A stretch of DNA of 47,020 nucleotides, taken from the NCBI GenBank assembly GCA_019753155.1, contig JAIELG010000045.1, forward strand, positions 1 to 47,020, written 5' to 3'. The notes under the pieces were generated by a model. The model worked only from the letters and a program-made list of their open reading frames with translations, was not told where the DNA came from and ran no database searches. Source of the DNA: Burkholderiales bacterium (lineage in GTDB: Bacteria; Pseudomonadota; Gammaproteobacteria; Burkholderiales; JABEVD01). The position numbers and the translations under genes are program-made. Of this stretch, positions 17,278-27,220 are shown one piece after another (within the stretch, counting starts at the first letter, position 1; each line of letters opens with the position of its first letter).

Positions 17278-18294
17278 CTAACTACCCAACCGAATCAACC
17301 TGGGCGGTCTTAGCAGGAACTCAAATCTTATGTTATGAATCCATCGTGTCGCCAATATCGGCAACAGAACGCCTGCAAGCGTTCCCATGATGAGATGAGG
17401 AAGCAATGCCTCGACAGCCAATCCTTTCTGGACAAGAATCCTCATTCCGCTGCCGAAAATAACGTGCATCAAATATATTTCCATCGAATACAGACCGAGC
17501 ACCGAAAAAAAACGACTGCGCTGGGCAATGCCGATCACGGTGAGTATTCCAATGCTGGCCAACAGGATAACCGTTAATTGTTGCTCTAATATTATTGCGC
17601 CGGTAAAAAACACGGCATATTGCATGACGATAAACAGCAGGGCTAGAGGGAGAAGCGCCTTGATGTCGATGGCGCCTTTGTTCAGAAACCAGAATATCGT
17701 CCCGAACGAAAAATAGATGTCATAGTCGGCAATGGATTGAAACAGGAATAAAGCGGGCATTAGAGGCTTGCAGATGGTCAAAATTACGGCTATTGCCATC
17801 AGGATGAGTGGCCACGTTTTTTTCAACGGCGCAAGACGCTTCAACATGAACAGCACGCCCGTGTTCAGCAGAAAGACAAAGAACAATGTGTATAAAAACC
17901 AGAATTGCGCTCGCGGCTGCCAAAGTATTGCGAGCAAAGACTCAGGTGATACATGCTGATTGGTGAAATTGCTCATGGCAATTTCTACCGAGCCCTGAAT
18001 CAATGACCACAGAATGTAAGGGTAAAAAACCGTGTCGATTTTATTGAACACCAGCTTCATGCCTCGTTTTTCGAAGCTGCTGATGCAAAAAATACCGGAA
18101 AGGAAAAAAAAGAGCGGCATGTGAAAGCTATATATGATTTTGTCTATCAGATCGAAACTGGTTTGATCTTGATAGATTCCCGCGTGGAAAAGTCCTCTGG
18201 CAACGTGGCCGTAGACCACCAGGATAATGCCGATGCCTTTGGCGACATCCACCCAGTCCCACCGCTCGCCTGACACGGGTTTAAGCGTTCCCAT
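17278..18294 (-). CDS. Acyltransferase-3 (fucose 4-O-acetylase-like) membrane protein
   Basis: 338 residues from the ATG at 18294, which has AGG about eight bases upstream. An in-frame start at 18333 would overlap galE much further. About ten membrane segments are seen. Family features: WVDVAKGIGIILVVYGHVARG with the catalytic-type histidine, and FHMPLFFFLSGIF. It is the second intact member of the superfamily in the window. It probably acetylates repeat-unit sugars. Its start overlaps the end of galE by 14 bases. Confidence 0.88.
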   Translation of the reverse strand: MGTLKPVSGERWDWVDVAKGIGIILVVYGHVARGLFHAGIYQDQTSFDLIDKIIYSFHMPLFFFLSGIFCISSFEKRGMKLVFNKIDTVFYPYILWSLIQGSVEIAMSNFTNQHVSPESLLAILWQPRAQFWFLYTLFFVFLLNTGVLFMLKRLAPLKKTWPLILMAIAVILTICKPLMPALFLFQSIADYDIYFSFGTIFWFLNKGAIDIKALLPLALLFIVMQYAVFFTGAIILEQQLTVILLASIGILTVIGIAQRSRFFSVLGLYSMEIYLMHVIFGSGMRILVQKGLAVEALLPHLIMGTLAGVLLPILATRWIHNIRFEFLLRPPRLIRLGS

Positions 18295-19273
18295 ATGCTG
18301 CCTGTTTCTGCTCCCATGCCCAGGCATGTGCAATGATCAAATCCAGCTCGGCATATTGCGGCTTCCAGCCCAGTGTATTTTTTGCCAATACCGCATCGGC
18401 CACCAGCCTGGCAGGGTCGCCATTGCGGCGGGCGCTTTCGACGACCCGGAGCTTGACGCCGGTTACGCGTTCCACTGCCGATATCACTTCGGCAACGGAA
18501 AAACCTGTGCCGTTGCCGAGATTGAATGCTGCGCTGGTATCCGACTTTTTTAAATGCTCGAGTGCCAGCAAATGCGCCTGGCATAGATCTGCAATATGGA
18601 TGTAATCGCGAATGCATGTCCCATCCGGGGTGTCGTAATCGCGCCCGAACAGTCGCAGATCTTTGCCCCTGCCTGATGCGGCCTGTAGCGCCAGCGGGAT
18701 CAAATGAGTTTCAGGATGGTGGCGCTCGCCAAGTTCTCCATCGGGGTCAGCGCCGCAGGCATTGAAATAGCGCAGGCAGATGGATTTCAATCCATAGGCA
18801 TGATCGTAATCGCGCAAAACCTGTTCGACGATGGCCTTGGAGGCGCCATATGGGTTGATGGGGGCCACACGATGCCTCTCGTCTATAGGTACATATTGAG
18901 GCTCGCCGAAGATGGCCGCCGTGGATGAAAAGACGAAGTTGCGCACGCCATGATGCACCATTGCATTGAGCAGATTGAGCGTATTTGAAACATTATTGGT
19001 GTAGTATTTTGCGGGCTGAACCACCGATTCGCCCACCTGTATGAAGGATGCGAAATGCAGTACGGCACCGAAACGGTGGGACGCAAACACGCTGTCCAAC
19101 AGGGACTCGTCCGCCAGGCTGCCATGGATGAATTTTCCGCCGATCACGGCTTCCCTGTGACCGGTCGAAAGGTCGTCCAATGTCACGACCTCGTGCCCGG
19201 CCTGCAACAGCGCCTTGACCATGTGCGAGCCTATGTAGCCCGCTCCGCCTACCACCAGATAGTTTAAACTCAT
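18281..19273 (-). CDS. galE: UDP-glucose 4-epimerase
   Basis: 330 residues, the usual GalE length. The NAD-binding motif GGAGYIGSHM is at the N-terminus (about 9-18), SSTAAIFGEP supplies the active-site Ser/Thr region, and YGASK is the catalytic YxxxK. It interconverts UDP-glucose and UDP-galactose (possibly also the N-acetyl forms) in the cytosol and supplies donors to neighbouring glycosyltransferases. GGA lies ten bases before the ATG. It is 25 bases from the upstream glycosyltransferase stop and overlaps the downstream acyltransferase. Confidence 0.95.
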   Translation of the reverse strand: MSLNYLVVGGAGYIGSHMVKALLQAGHEVVTLDDLSTGHREAVIGGKFIHGSLADESLLDSVFASHRFGAVLHFASFIQVGESVVQPAKYYTNNVSNTLNLLNAMVHHGVRNFVFSSTAAIFGEPQYVPIDERHRVAPINPYGASKAIVEQVLRDYDHAYGLKSICLRYFNACGADPDGELGERHHPETHLIPLALQAASGRGKDLRLFGRDYDTPDGTCIRDYIHIADLCQAHLLALEHLKKSDTSAAFNLGNGTGFSVAEVISAVERVTGVKLRVVESARRNGDPARLVADAVLAKNTLGWKPQYAELDLIIAHAWAWEQKQAAYGNA

Positions 19274-19298
19274 GTTTTCATCCTTGTTCGAAATCGTA

Positions 19299-20465
19299 TT
19301 ACCGTTTGGTCTTGACCCAGTTTTTTTCTCTCGAAAACAGGTAGGCTACATAAACCGAGATTTTCGAAAGCATATACACAGGGATCCGTATGACATGTTC
19401 AATGCCGATCACTTCCCTCGCGTATCGGTACCAGGCGGCCATCAGCGCCAGTCCGAACGAAATGCTGCCCGCAAGCATGATCTGGAAGGGCAAGGCAAAA
19501 CCAGACCATGCCGCCAGCCCGGATATCCCCAGCCCCAGGAGCATCAGCATCGATTGCAGCGCAAGCGGCGGCACCATCATGTCGAAGACAAAGAAGATCC
19601 CCCTGAAATCGCCGCGCTTCAAGACAAGTCTCAGCAGCGATGGGAAATAATTGAAGATCATGCCGATATGTCCATGTTCCCAGCGCCGCCTTTGAGTATG
19701 GGCATCCTGATCGGAAGCGGGGAAGATGCTTGTCACGCAGGCGCCAGGGCAGAACCTGGGCGCATGACCTGCGGCGACCAGTTCTCCTCCAAGCAGCATA
19801 TCCTCGACCAGGGCTCCCGTCGCCAGATTCATGCGGTTGATGATATGCCATGGAAACGCCATGCCGGTTCCCATGAGCGGGCAGGGCAACCCCATGCGGA
19901 ACATGCCCAGCGCCCGCACATGGTTCTTTACTACCCAGGCAAATGCAGCAATCTTCTGCTTGACAGAACTTTCATTGCCCGCAAGCATGAGGTAAAGCGC
20001 CTGCACGGGCGCATCCAGCCTGGCCGCGGTCCCGGCGAGCAAGTCCAGCGCTCCTGCCTGCAACTGACAGTCGGCATCGATGATGAGCAGCACGTCCGGC
20101 GGATTTTCGCGCAGCGCATCCATGCCGAAAGCCAGAGCGTATCCTTTGCCTCGAAGCGCGTCGTTGAATCGCTCCAATACTTGAGCGCCGGATGCCCTGG
20201 CGATAGCTGCTGTATCGTCGCTGCAGTTGTCCGCCACAAGCAAAAGCCTGTCGCCTTCCGCCATCTGCGGCATGACCGAAGCCAGTGTTTCCGCGATGAC
20301 GGCAGACTCGTTGTGCGCCGGCATCAGAACCGCCAGAGACGGTCTCGGCATCTTGAAATGGTTTTTTTGTGCGAATCCCGGCAAGCAGGCGACCAAACAC
20401 TCCAGCGCCACTATAGCCGCCGGCATCGACAGGAGAATAACCATTGCCCAGAGCAGGAATCCCAT
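19299..20465 (-). CDS. Membrane-bound GT2 glycosyltransferase
   Basis: 388 residues. An N-terminal membrane segment is followed by a GT2 catalytic domain (VLMPAHNESAVIAETL, VADNCSDDT, the DxD-type DADCQ), the acceptor-site motif RRRWEHG and three or four C-terminal membrane helices. A QxxRW-like motif plus C-terminal helices is the build of processive or lipid-linked polysaccharide synthases. The donor sugar is not predictable. One base separates its start from the stop of the GT4 gene upstream. A 520-codon open frame on the opposite strand is a shadow. Confidence 0.9.
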   Translation of the reverse strand: MGFLLWAMVILLSMPAAIVALECLVACLPGFAQKNHFKMPRPSLAVLMPAHNESAVIAETLASVMPQMAEGDRLLLVADNCSDDTAAIARASGAQVLERFNDALRGKGYALAFGMDALRENPPDVLLIIDADCQLQAGALDLLAGTAARLDAPVQALYLMLAGNESSVKQKIAAFAWVVKNHVRALGMFRMGLPCPLMGTGMAFPWHIINRMNLATGALVEDMLLGGELVAAGHAPRFCPGACVTSIFPASDQDAHTQRRRWEHGHIGMIFNYFPSLLRLVLKRGDFRGIFFVFDMMVPPLALQSMLMLLGLGISGLAAWSGFALPFQIMLAGSISFGLALMAAWYRYAREVIGIEHVIRIPVYMLSKISVYVAYLFSREKNWVKTKR

Positions 20466-20466
20466 G

Positions 20467-21678
20467 TCAGGCGCCTTCCAAAGCCGACTGGAACAGGTTT
20501 TTCAGTTTCGCGCATTCGTTGCGAATATCATGTTGCGAGGCAACCCGTGCATAGGCCTGTTCCCCCATGCTATCAAGAACTTCAGGCGCCGTCTCCAGCA
20601 GTTCCCGCAAGGCATCCACAAGTTGTCCGGCAGAGCCAGCCGGCACCAGCCAGCCGGTTTTTCCATGTTGCACGAGTTCCGGGATGCCGGCGATGTAGGT
20701 GGTTACCACTGGTCGCCGCAAGGCGCAGGCTTCCATCAGCACAACGGGTAGTCCCTCGGCGAAGCTTGGCAATACCAGTGCGCGGCTTGCCGCGATTTCT
20801 TCCAGAACCTGCTTTCCGGAAATCCAGCCGGTAATGCGCACACGATCCCTCAGCCCGTAGCTTGCCGTCAGCTTCTCGATATCCGCCCGCATCGGGCCGT
20901 CGCCTGCCAGAACCAGCTCGACCTGATGCAGATCCAGAGTGAGCGCGCGGATGGCCTCGATAAGAAGCAACTGTCCCTTCTGTTCACACAGGCGACCCAC
21001 GCAAACCAGCCTCTGGTTGTCCGGCACCGGCATGGCGGGCGCCTGCAAAAATTCCGCATCCAGTCCGCAATGCACCACTTTTATCTTTTGCCAGTGCTCA
21101 TGATCGCACCAGCGGAAAAGCTGGCTTCTGCCGAATGAACTGATGGCCACTACAAAGCCGGCGTGTCGGATCTTTTCTCCGAGTGAAAGGGCCTCGGGCT
21201 TGTCGAATTCTTCCGGGCCATGCACCGTAAAGCTGTAGGACAGGCCGGAAAGTTTATGCGCCAGCAATACCACCGATGCGGGATTGGTGCCGAAATGTGC
21301 GTGGACATGCCGTATCCCTCTGCGCTTTAACAGATTCAACAGCACGCATGCTTCTACCAGGTAGAGGACATGTTTCATTAGACCCATGTGCGAATGGAGC
21401 CCCATTCGAATTGCGCAATGCAGTGCTTGAATCCAGCGCAGGGGAGAGCTTATCGCCGTCTGCAAGGTCATGAGCAGGATCCGCAGTTTGCCTACCTCGG
21501 CCAGATAGATGGTTTTCGCCAATTCGTCCCGATCTCCCGCGTCGACAATATCGATCCCATCGCGGCGAATGGAAAAACGTGCAACCTCCACTCCCTGATT
21601 TTCCAGTTCGATAATTTCCCGGCGGATGAAGCTGTGGCTGACCTTCGGATACTGATTGATGAAATAGGCAACTTGCAT
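20467..21678 (-). CDS. GT4 family glycosyltransferase
   Basis: 403 residues from the ATG at 21678, which gives the usual family start MQVAYFINQYPKVSHSFIRRE; an in-frame ATG at 21726 is possible. It has a GT-B fold. The C-terminal domain carries GRLCEQKG, the donor-site acidic region PSFAEGLPVVLMEA, and PVVTTYIAGIPELV. It resembles colanic-acid and other exosortase-cluster GT4 enzymes (retaining, NDP-sugar dependent, cytosolic). It is tightly packed with the GT2 gene downstream. Confidence 0.92.
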   Translation of the reverse strand: MQVAYFINQYPKVSHSFIRREIIELENQGVEVARFSIRRDGIDIVDAGDRDELAKTIYLAEVGKLRILLMTLQTAISSPLRWIQALHCAIRMGLHSHMGLMKHVLYLVEACVLLNLLKRRGIRHVHAHFGTNPASVVLLAHKLSGLSYSFTVHGPEEFDKPEALSLGEKIRHAGFVVAISSFGRSQLFRWCDHEHWQKIKVVHCGLDAEFLQAPAMPVPDNQRLVCVGRLCEQKGQLLLIEAIRALTLDLHQVELVLAGDGPMRADIEKLTASYGLRDRVRITGWISGKQVLEEIAASRALVLPSFAEGLPVVLMEACALRRPVVTTYIAGIPELVQHGKTGWLVPAGSAGQLVDALRELLETAPEVLDSMGEQAYARVASQHDIRNECAKLKNLFQSALEGA

Positions 21679-21738
21679 CTTGGAATAATCAGTCGCAAGG
21701 TTGGGAAATGAAGAGCCTGACGCCATTATGGACTGTAC

Positions 21739-22569
21739 TTATGTTTTTACAATTCCGAGCAGGTTGCGTGCCCTATCTCGAACTTCAATGCGTCTCTCTC
21801 TCGGTATTGCAAAGTAATTCGTTGTTCGTCTTGGGTAAACGTGACTCTCGACAAATCCTTCTCGACCAAGGCCTTGGTCATTGTGCGCAACGCGGTTAGG
21901 GATATGTATCGTGTAGTTCAGTTCGGTAAGAAACTGCCATAGATCTTCCTTTGTGAATCCTGATCCATCCGGATCACCTGGTGGGGCACTTTCAAACATG
22001 ATTATTGGGCAACTTGTCTCGATAATTTTTCTGCTGCCACGGAGAACTCCAAGTTCTGCCCCTTCGACGTCTATTTTGATGACATCAATGTCATTTGGCG
22101 CCACCAATTCATCCAGCCTTTTGATGGGGACTCGTACCTCCCTTATGAATGAATCGCCCTCCACGGCAGGTTTTCCAAGCGAGCTGTAACCTGATTGCCT
22201 AGTGTTTATATAGAAAGATACCTCACCGTCCTGGTCACCGACCGCACATGCATGAACCTTGATAAATGGGAACTTCTTCCGTAGGTTGGTTGCCTTTTCC
22301 GATACTGCCTCTATTGCAACGATATTGATAGAGGGATCATTGTGCGCCACAGAAGAGATTATCGATCCAATATGCGCTCCAACATCGATAAATGTCCTAC
22401 CAGATTGGCATATCCGGGTTACAAGCAACGTAGCCAACTGGTCATTGGCGGCTGTTCCTACGCTTTCAGGTGAGTTGTATGCCGCATGAAATAAATCTAT
22501 GGCATCACGTGCTGACATCAGCATTCTGCCAGCGGTGCTTCCGAGAACAAATTGCTTGAGATTTAGCAT
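21739..22569 (-). CDS. FkbM family SAM-dependent methyltransferase
   Basis: 276 residues from the ATG at 22569, chosen because AAGG lies six bases upstream; an ATG at 22623 would add 18 residues. Class I methyltransferase motifs: TFIDVGAHIGS (SAM site), NIVAIEAVSE, and VIKIDVEGAELGVLRG, the FkbM hallmark. FkbM-type enzymes O-methylate sugars and other small molecules, often in glycan clusters. The gene is somewhat more AT-rich than its neighbours and is set apart by gaps on both sides (60 bases after the GT4 start, 98 before the GT2 stop), compatible with later insertion. Confidence 0.88.
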   Translation of the reverse strand: MLNLKQFVLGSTAGRMLMSARDAIDLFHAAYNSPESVGTAANDQLATLLVTRICQSGRTFIDVGAHIGSIISSVAHNDPSINIVAIEAVSEKATNLRKKFPFIKVHACAVGDQDGEVSFYINTRQSGYSSLGKPAVEGDSFIREVRVPIKRLDELVAPNDIDVIKIDVEGAELGVLRGSRKIIETSCPIIMFESAPPGDPDGSGFTKEDLWQFLTELNYTIHIPNRVAHNDQGLGREGFVESHVYPRRTTNYFAIPRERRIEVRDRARNLLGIVKT

Positions 22570-22667
22570 ATGGACCTTAAATTTGTATATGGTTGGACAT
22601 AATATAGCGTTTCCGCTGAACATTCTCTACGCGTTATATTGCAATAATTCGAGACCAGTTCCACAAG

Positions 22668-23645
22668 TTATTTGTATTCGATAAGCCGGGATGTCTTTCC
22701 GCTCATGGAATTCAGATGGAACTTCAACTGGCCCAGCATCTGAGGCAATTTGGCCGCTACGCAATAAAAAGCAAATAACCTGCGCTCGCGAGACGTTCTG
22801 TGCAAATGGGCATGCCGATAAATTCTTATCATGAGCAAGGGGTAAGCCAGAGCCAGGAGCATCATGGGAGGACTGAGCCACGCGCTTATCGCTATCACGG
22901 GAAGGCCGGCTCCCCAGAACCAATTGCTGCGTACTTCCCTGACCCAGTGTTTCTCGGGCGAGGCGCCATGCAGTCTGGCGCCTTCCGCGTAGGCGTGACC
23001 GGCCCGAAAGGCGCGCTTCCACCACTGTGAAAAAAACAGGATGTTCGCATCGTGCCATGCCATCTCATGTTCGATGCGAACTACCGAATATCCGGCGCGC
23101 CTGACTCGCAGACATAATTCAGGTTCCTCGCCTGCGATGAGAGATTCCCTGAATCCGTTCAATGCATCGAACAAATCCGCCCGTATCATGAAAATTCCGC
23201 CACACTCCTTGACATTGCCGACGGCGCCATTCCATTCGATATCGCATAGGGTGTTGTAGACGGATCGTTCTGGATGCCTTTCTTTCAATTGACCGCAAAT
23301 TATGCCTGCGTCGGTATGATCCTGCATCGCCTGCAAAGCGGATTCCAGCCAGCCGTCGATAAATTCGCAATCACCGTCGAGAAACTGCACGAATTCCGTT
23401 TCCGGGAACAGTGTTTTCAATTTGCGAAAGCCGGCATTCCTGGCTCTTGCCGCGGTGAAAGGGCGCTGCATGTCCAGTTCGACCACAGCCACATTTCGCC
23501 TTGCAGCTTCGATTACGCTGCCATCCGTCGAACCCGAGTCCACGTAAACCACCGCCCTGCAAAATCGGGTTGCCGAATCTATTGCCCGCACAAGCCGCTC
23601 TCCTTCATTTCTGCCTATGATGACAATGCCTGTTGCCTGGGTCAT
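22668..23645 (-). CDS. GT2 family glycosyltransferase
   Basis: 325 residues. The N-terminal GT-A domain has VIIGRNEGERLVRAI, YVDSGSTDGS and the DxD-type FLDGDCEF; a later GEEPELCLR element completes the GT2 pattern. Two or three hydrophobic segments near 230-265 suggest membrane association. ATGA links its start to the stop of the preceding GT2 gene (23642-24610). Its role is likely addition of one sugar of the repeat unit; specificity is unknown. Confidence 0.9.
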   Translation of the reverse strand: MTQATGIVIIGRNEGERLVRAIDSATRFCRAVVYVDSGSTDGSVIEAARRNVAVVELDMQRPFTAARARNAGFRKLKTLFPETEFVQFLDGDCEFIDGWLESALQAMQDHTDAGIICGQLKERHPERSVYNTLCDIEWNGAVGNVKECGGIFMIRADLFDALNGFRESLIAGEEPELCLRVRRAGYSVVRIEHEMAWHDANILFFSQWWKRAFRAGHAYAEGARLHGASPEKHWVREVRSNWFWGAGLPVIAISAWLSPPMMLLALAYPLLMIRIYRHAHLHRTSRERRLFAFYCVAAKLPQMLGQLKFHLNSMSGKTSRLIEYK

Positions 23646-24610
23646 GGCAGCATGCTCGATTTTTTATTCGGGCTGAGGAAATTCAACCAGATATCTGTTC
23701 CCTTGAATTCGGGGTTGCCAGTGATTTTTCCTTGCAGCCATTTGCGTAACAGAGCAATTCCCAGGCCCGATACGCAACTCATGTTGGCGATCAGCAACCC
23801 GCCCCATCCGAATAAAGTATGGAAATACCTTGTCCTGGATTCGTAGTAGTACTTCGGCAAACGTTTGCGGGCGCGGACGCTTTCCTCGAAAGAGGAACTG
23901 CCGCCATGGAAATGCACGACTTCCGCAGCAGGGTTGTGAACGATAGTCCAGCCTGCCTTTCGCGTGCGGTAGCAGAATTCCACGTCTTCGAAGTACATGA
24001 AGAATTCATCGTCCAGCAGTCCCACTTCTTCGAAGACCTGCCGACGTACCAGCGCGCAGGCGAAACTGGTCCATTCCGGTTCCATTACATCCATGGTGGG
24101 GGGCAAACGTATGACGAAATCCTGCATCAGGCGGTCTATGATCGATGTCTGCGCCGAATCGACCAGTTCACCTAGCGGACGATGAAATTTGAAACAGCTC
24201 ATCTGGATTTCGCCGGATGCGCCAAGAAGCCTGGGGCTGACAATGCCCGCTTTGGGGAACTTTGCCGCTGTCTCGAGCAGGATCCGGATCGCTCCGGGAT
24301 GCACGATCGTATCGCTGTTGAGCAGCAGATAATATTCCGCTGAAACGGCCCGAATCCCGACATTGTTCCCTCCCGAGAAACCGAGATTCCCAGGCGATTC
24401 GAGCAACAGCACGAGAGAAGAGGGCAATCCTTGCTCCTCAAGCCATGTCTGGATACGCGACACCGAATCATCGCCCGACTGATTGTCGACAATGATTATC
24501 CGGGCATCGATTTCGCTTATCTCGGGCAGCAAAGATTGAACACAGTCGATTACCAAATGCGCGGTTCTGTAGTTTACGATGATGACCGCCAGGACTATGC
24601 GATTTGCCAT
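23642..24610 (-). CDS. GT2 family glycosyltransferase (rhamnosyltransferase-like)
   Basis: 322 residues from the ATG at 24610, preferred because GGAG lies nine bases upstream; an ATG at 24652 lacks this. Features are AVIIVNYRTAHLVIDCVQSL, VDNQSGDDSV, NLGFSGGNNVGIRA, the metal site LLNSDT and MYFEDVEFCYRTRKAGW. This is the common pattern of WbbL-like rhamnosyltransferases and related GT2 enzymes. It ends in a four-base overlap with the next gene. Confidence 0.92.
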   Translation of the reverse strand: MANRIVLAVIIVNYRTAHLVIDCVQSLLPEISEIDARIIIVDNQSGDDSVSRIQTWLEEQGLPSSLVLLLESPGNLGFSGGNNVGIRAVSAEYYLLLNSDTIVHPGAIRILLETAAKFPKAGIVSPRLLGASGEIQMSCFKFHRPLGELVDSAQTSIIDRLMQDFVIRLPPTMDVMEPEWTSFACALVRRQVFEEVGLLDDEFFMYFEDVEFCYRTRKAGWTIVHNPAAEVVHFHGGSSSFEESVRARKRLPKYYYESRTRYFHTLFGWGGLLIANMSCVSGLGIALLRKWLQGKITGNPEFKGTDIWLNFLSPNKKSSMLP

Positions 24611-24659
24611 TATCACTTGCTCCTGATTTTTGTGGATTGGCTTGTAAGCCATAGCATTC

Positions 24660-27218
24660 TCAGGGGCCCGTCAATCGATAAGCGGATTGGTGCCCTGACA
24701 GTTTGAGCAGGTAATGCCCATCGCTGTACGATATTTTTTCTTTGCCGCTTGGATTGAGTCCCTCCGGAGCTGCAATGCTCACAGTTCCGGAAAATGGCTG
24801 TGCATAGTAAAACTCATGCATCCGGTCATTGATTCTGGAGGGGCCCGCCACCGTGATGACAACATCCTTCGATGCCTTGATGGGTTTCCCGTCCATACTC
24901 TGCACTGCCACTGTTGCATTCTTATTAACGATATCGATTTCCACATCAGGCAACACTATTTTTTGCCCGCCTATCCAGCCCATTGCGGCTTGCGTGCGTG
25001 GCGTGTTGATGGTGTAGACGCCTTTTTCCCAGTTGCGCTTGAGTTCGCCCGTGTCGCTGATTGCTTCCTTTGCCTCTGATGGGAGAAGCGACCGTTTCGG
25101 GTCTGTGATGACTTTGGTTCCTGGGAGGATTTTTCCTGGTTTCAACCAGGGTAGCTCCCTGGTTTGAGGCATGGCAACAGTCAATTTGCCCAACTCTACT
25201 GCAGTGCGCAGGGCGACGGAGTTGGGCGGAGCGGTATTTTGATCGAAAAACTGGCCTGCTGCAGGGGCAAAAGCATATGTGGTTGTAGCCTCCCTGACAT
25301 GACCCTGCCGAAACATCAGTGCGGCAGCAGGCATTGTTGCCAGCAATGCCGGGTCGTTATACGACTCCCAGTTGGAAGGGTTTCCAGATCCTGTTATTGC
25401 CTCTACCGAATAGGCATATTGCATGACTGCATCCCATCCCTGGTGGCTCGCCACGGCAGCGATATATATCGGAGCGTCATATCGGTCGGTCACAGGATAG
25501 GGCGACACGTTCCATTCCGAAACGGTCATGGGTTTTCCGGCGACCTGGCCGGCTGCAATCCAGTCCATCATGTTCGCCGTATAGACCGGGTTTTTCCCGA
25601 TCTCTTCGCTGCCGCCGTAGCTATGCACATCGATCATGTCACCCGTGGTCAACGCAGGGAGCGAATTCAGCGGATTGCCCCCCCATGTGTTAGTGGTGAC
25701 AATGGGTGCCTTGACGCCCATGCCGTGCAAATAGGCTATCATGTCGGCATCGAACCGGTGTTCGAGATCATTGAGGAAATATTTCGACGGGCCGGGTTCC
25801 CATGAGCGCCAAACAAGGTTTGCATTCATCCCGTTTTTAGCTGCGAATTCTTTTGCTTCCCGCATATATTGTTCGTCATGCCAGGGCACATTATTGGCTG
25901 GCAATAGTGCATTGCCGAAATGATTGGTGAGGTCGTTTTCGTTGGTGATGAGTATCGCTGCGATGGCCGGCTCATCCTTGTAGGCCATGCCAGTGTATCG
26001 ATTGACATGATTCAGATAGGCCAAGCTGAAGTTCTTCATCGCCTTTTGTATGCTGGGGTTGACATAGTTGTAGCCTTTCAGATCGGCGCTGGAATTCCCA
26101 TGGCTGATTTCATCGAATGCAGTGATTTTGTCTTCCCTGTTGAGAAAGCGCTGGGCATGCATATCCAGCCAGACATATATCCCTTCGTCTTTCAGGCATT
26201 TGATCCACCAGTCGAGTTTTTCCAGCATCACGGGATCAGGCGTATTGGCGTGTTTTGCCTGGTTGCCGAATATATTGGGGTCTACCCAGGGGGAGTCATG
26301 ATGATGCAGCCTCACCAGATTGAAGCCGAGCTGGGATAAGCGCCTCGCCTGCTGCCGAACAGTTTCTTTGGGCGTACCAAAGAGGGCATAAGCTGTAAGA
26401 TTGGTTCCCCAGAAGCGCGCCTGTGTGCCATCGCCAAATACGAGCTTGTCGCCAACGGCCTTGAGAAATCCATGCTTTCCTGCGGGAATTTCCGGAAGAT
26501 TCAGGAAAGACATATCGATAGGGGAATGTTTCCAGTTGATTCCCTGCGTGGTCCAGGCGCCACCATCGGCACCGAAGCGCTCCGCCTGAGTGGGCGCGAT
26601 CCCCACGTTTCCGGTAAGCGTTGCCACATAGTGCCGATGTCCGGCGCTTATCGCCTTGTTGTAAAAATAGGCGCGTATCTCGTTGACGTTTTTCTGCTCG
26701 AAAAAAACCGCAGCCAGTGCAGGCTCGAAACGCATCTCGATGTAGTCTTTCGCCCCCGGCTTGCCCCATACCCATCCGTGGTTGTTCGAAAGCAGCCTGG
26801 GTTCGCCAAGAACATCGCGATAGGCATTCAGGTCGAATCTGAATACCATGCCTCCCCCCACGACATCCGGGAGAGACTCTTTTGCATCGAGATCGATATC
26901 CCATCGCAATCCGTTATTGCCAAGACGGGCAATATGCTCATGGAGTGAGAGTCCCAGATCAGGATCATTGCCATTGACTTCATATTGAATGGGACCCAGA
27001 TATTTAAACCCGGATTTAAGCTCAGTCCATTTCCATTGGCTTCCCCAGAACACGAACTGGCTGCCCATGGCTTCCCCTCCGCCTATGGTCACGGCAGGCA
27101 GGCCTTCCGGGTCATTCGCCATGACTTTTACTTCCGCAGCGAAAGCGGGCAGAAAAGCCATGAGGGATAGCATACATAAGATTCCATGCATAACTGCCTT
27201 GACGATAGTGGGTGGCAT
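24660..27218 (-). CDS. Secreted GH-A clan glycoside hydrolase of the EPS locus
   Basis: 852 residues from the ATG at 27218, chosen because AAGGA lies nine bases upstream and the gene then starts just after the preceding stop; earlier in-frame starts exist. A signal peptide (about 1-27, ending AFA) leads to the periplasm or outside. An N-terminal beta-rich domain is followed by a (beta/alpha)8-type domain with FNLVRLHHHD, ITNEN (probable acid/base E427) and MTVSEWN (probable nucleophile E568). An NE motif plus a later strand-end Glu defines clan GH-A (GH5, GH42 and relatives); the family number is not certain. A hydrolase inside an EPS operon may trim, release or recycle the polymer. Confidence 0.78.
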   Translation of the reverse strand: MPPTIVKAVMHGILCMLSLMAFLPAFAAEVKVMANDPEGLPAVTIGGGEAMGSQFVFWGSQWKWTELKSGFKYLGPIQYEVNGNDPDLGLSLHEHIARLGNNGLRWDIDLDAKESLPDVVGGGMVFRFDLNAYRDVLGEPRLLSNNHGWVWGKPGAKDYIEMRFEPALAAVFFEQKNVNEIRAYFYNKAISAGHRHYVATLTGNVGIAPTQAERFGADGGAWTTQGINWKHSPIDMSFLNLPEIPAGKHGFLKAVGDKLVFGDGTQARFWGTNLTAYALFGTPKETVRQQARRLSQLGFNLVRLHHHDSPWVDPNIFGNQAKHANTPDPVMLEKLDWWIKCLKDEGIYVWLDMHAQRFLNREDKITAFDEISHGNSSADLKGYNYVNPSIQKAMKNFSLAYLNHVNRYTGMAYKDEPAIAAILITNENDLTNHFGNALLPANNVPWHDEQYMREAKEFAAKNGMNANLVWRSWEPGPSKYFLNDLEHRFDADMIAYLHGMGVKAPIVTTNTWGGNPLNSLPALTTGDMIDVHSYGGSEEIGKNPVYTANMMDWIAAGQVAGKPMTVSEWNVSPYPVTDRYDAPIYIAAVASHQGWDAVMQYAYSVEAITGSGNPSNWESYNDPALLATMPAAALMFRQGHVREATTTYAFAPAAGQFFDQNTAPPNSVALRTAVELGKLTVAMPQTRELPWLKPGKILPGTKVITDPKRSLLPSEAKEAISDTGELKRNWEKGVYTINTPRTQAAMGWIGGQKIVLPDVEIDIVNKNATVAVQSMDGKPIKASKDVVITVAGPSRINDRMHEFYYAQPFSGTVSIAAPEGLNPSGKEKISYSDGHYLLKLSGHQSAYRLTGP

Positions 27219-27220
27219 TT

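Noticed and set aside
19272-20834. 520-codon open frame on the plus strand
   Set aside because: It lies opposite two well-supported glycosyltransferase genes; its His/Arg/Gln-rich translation has no domain and is the usual antisense shadow of codon bias.
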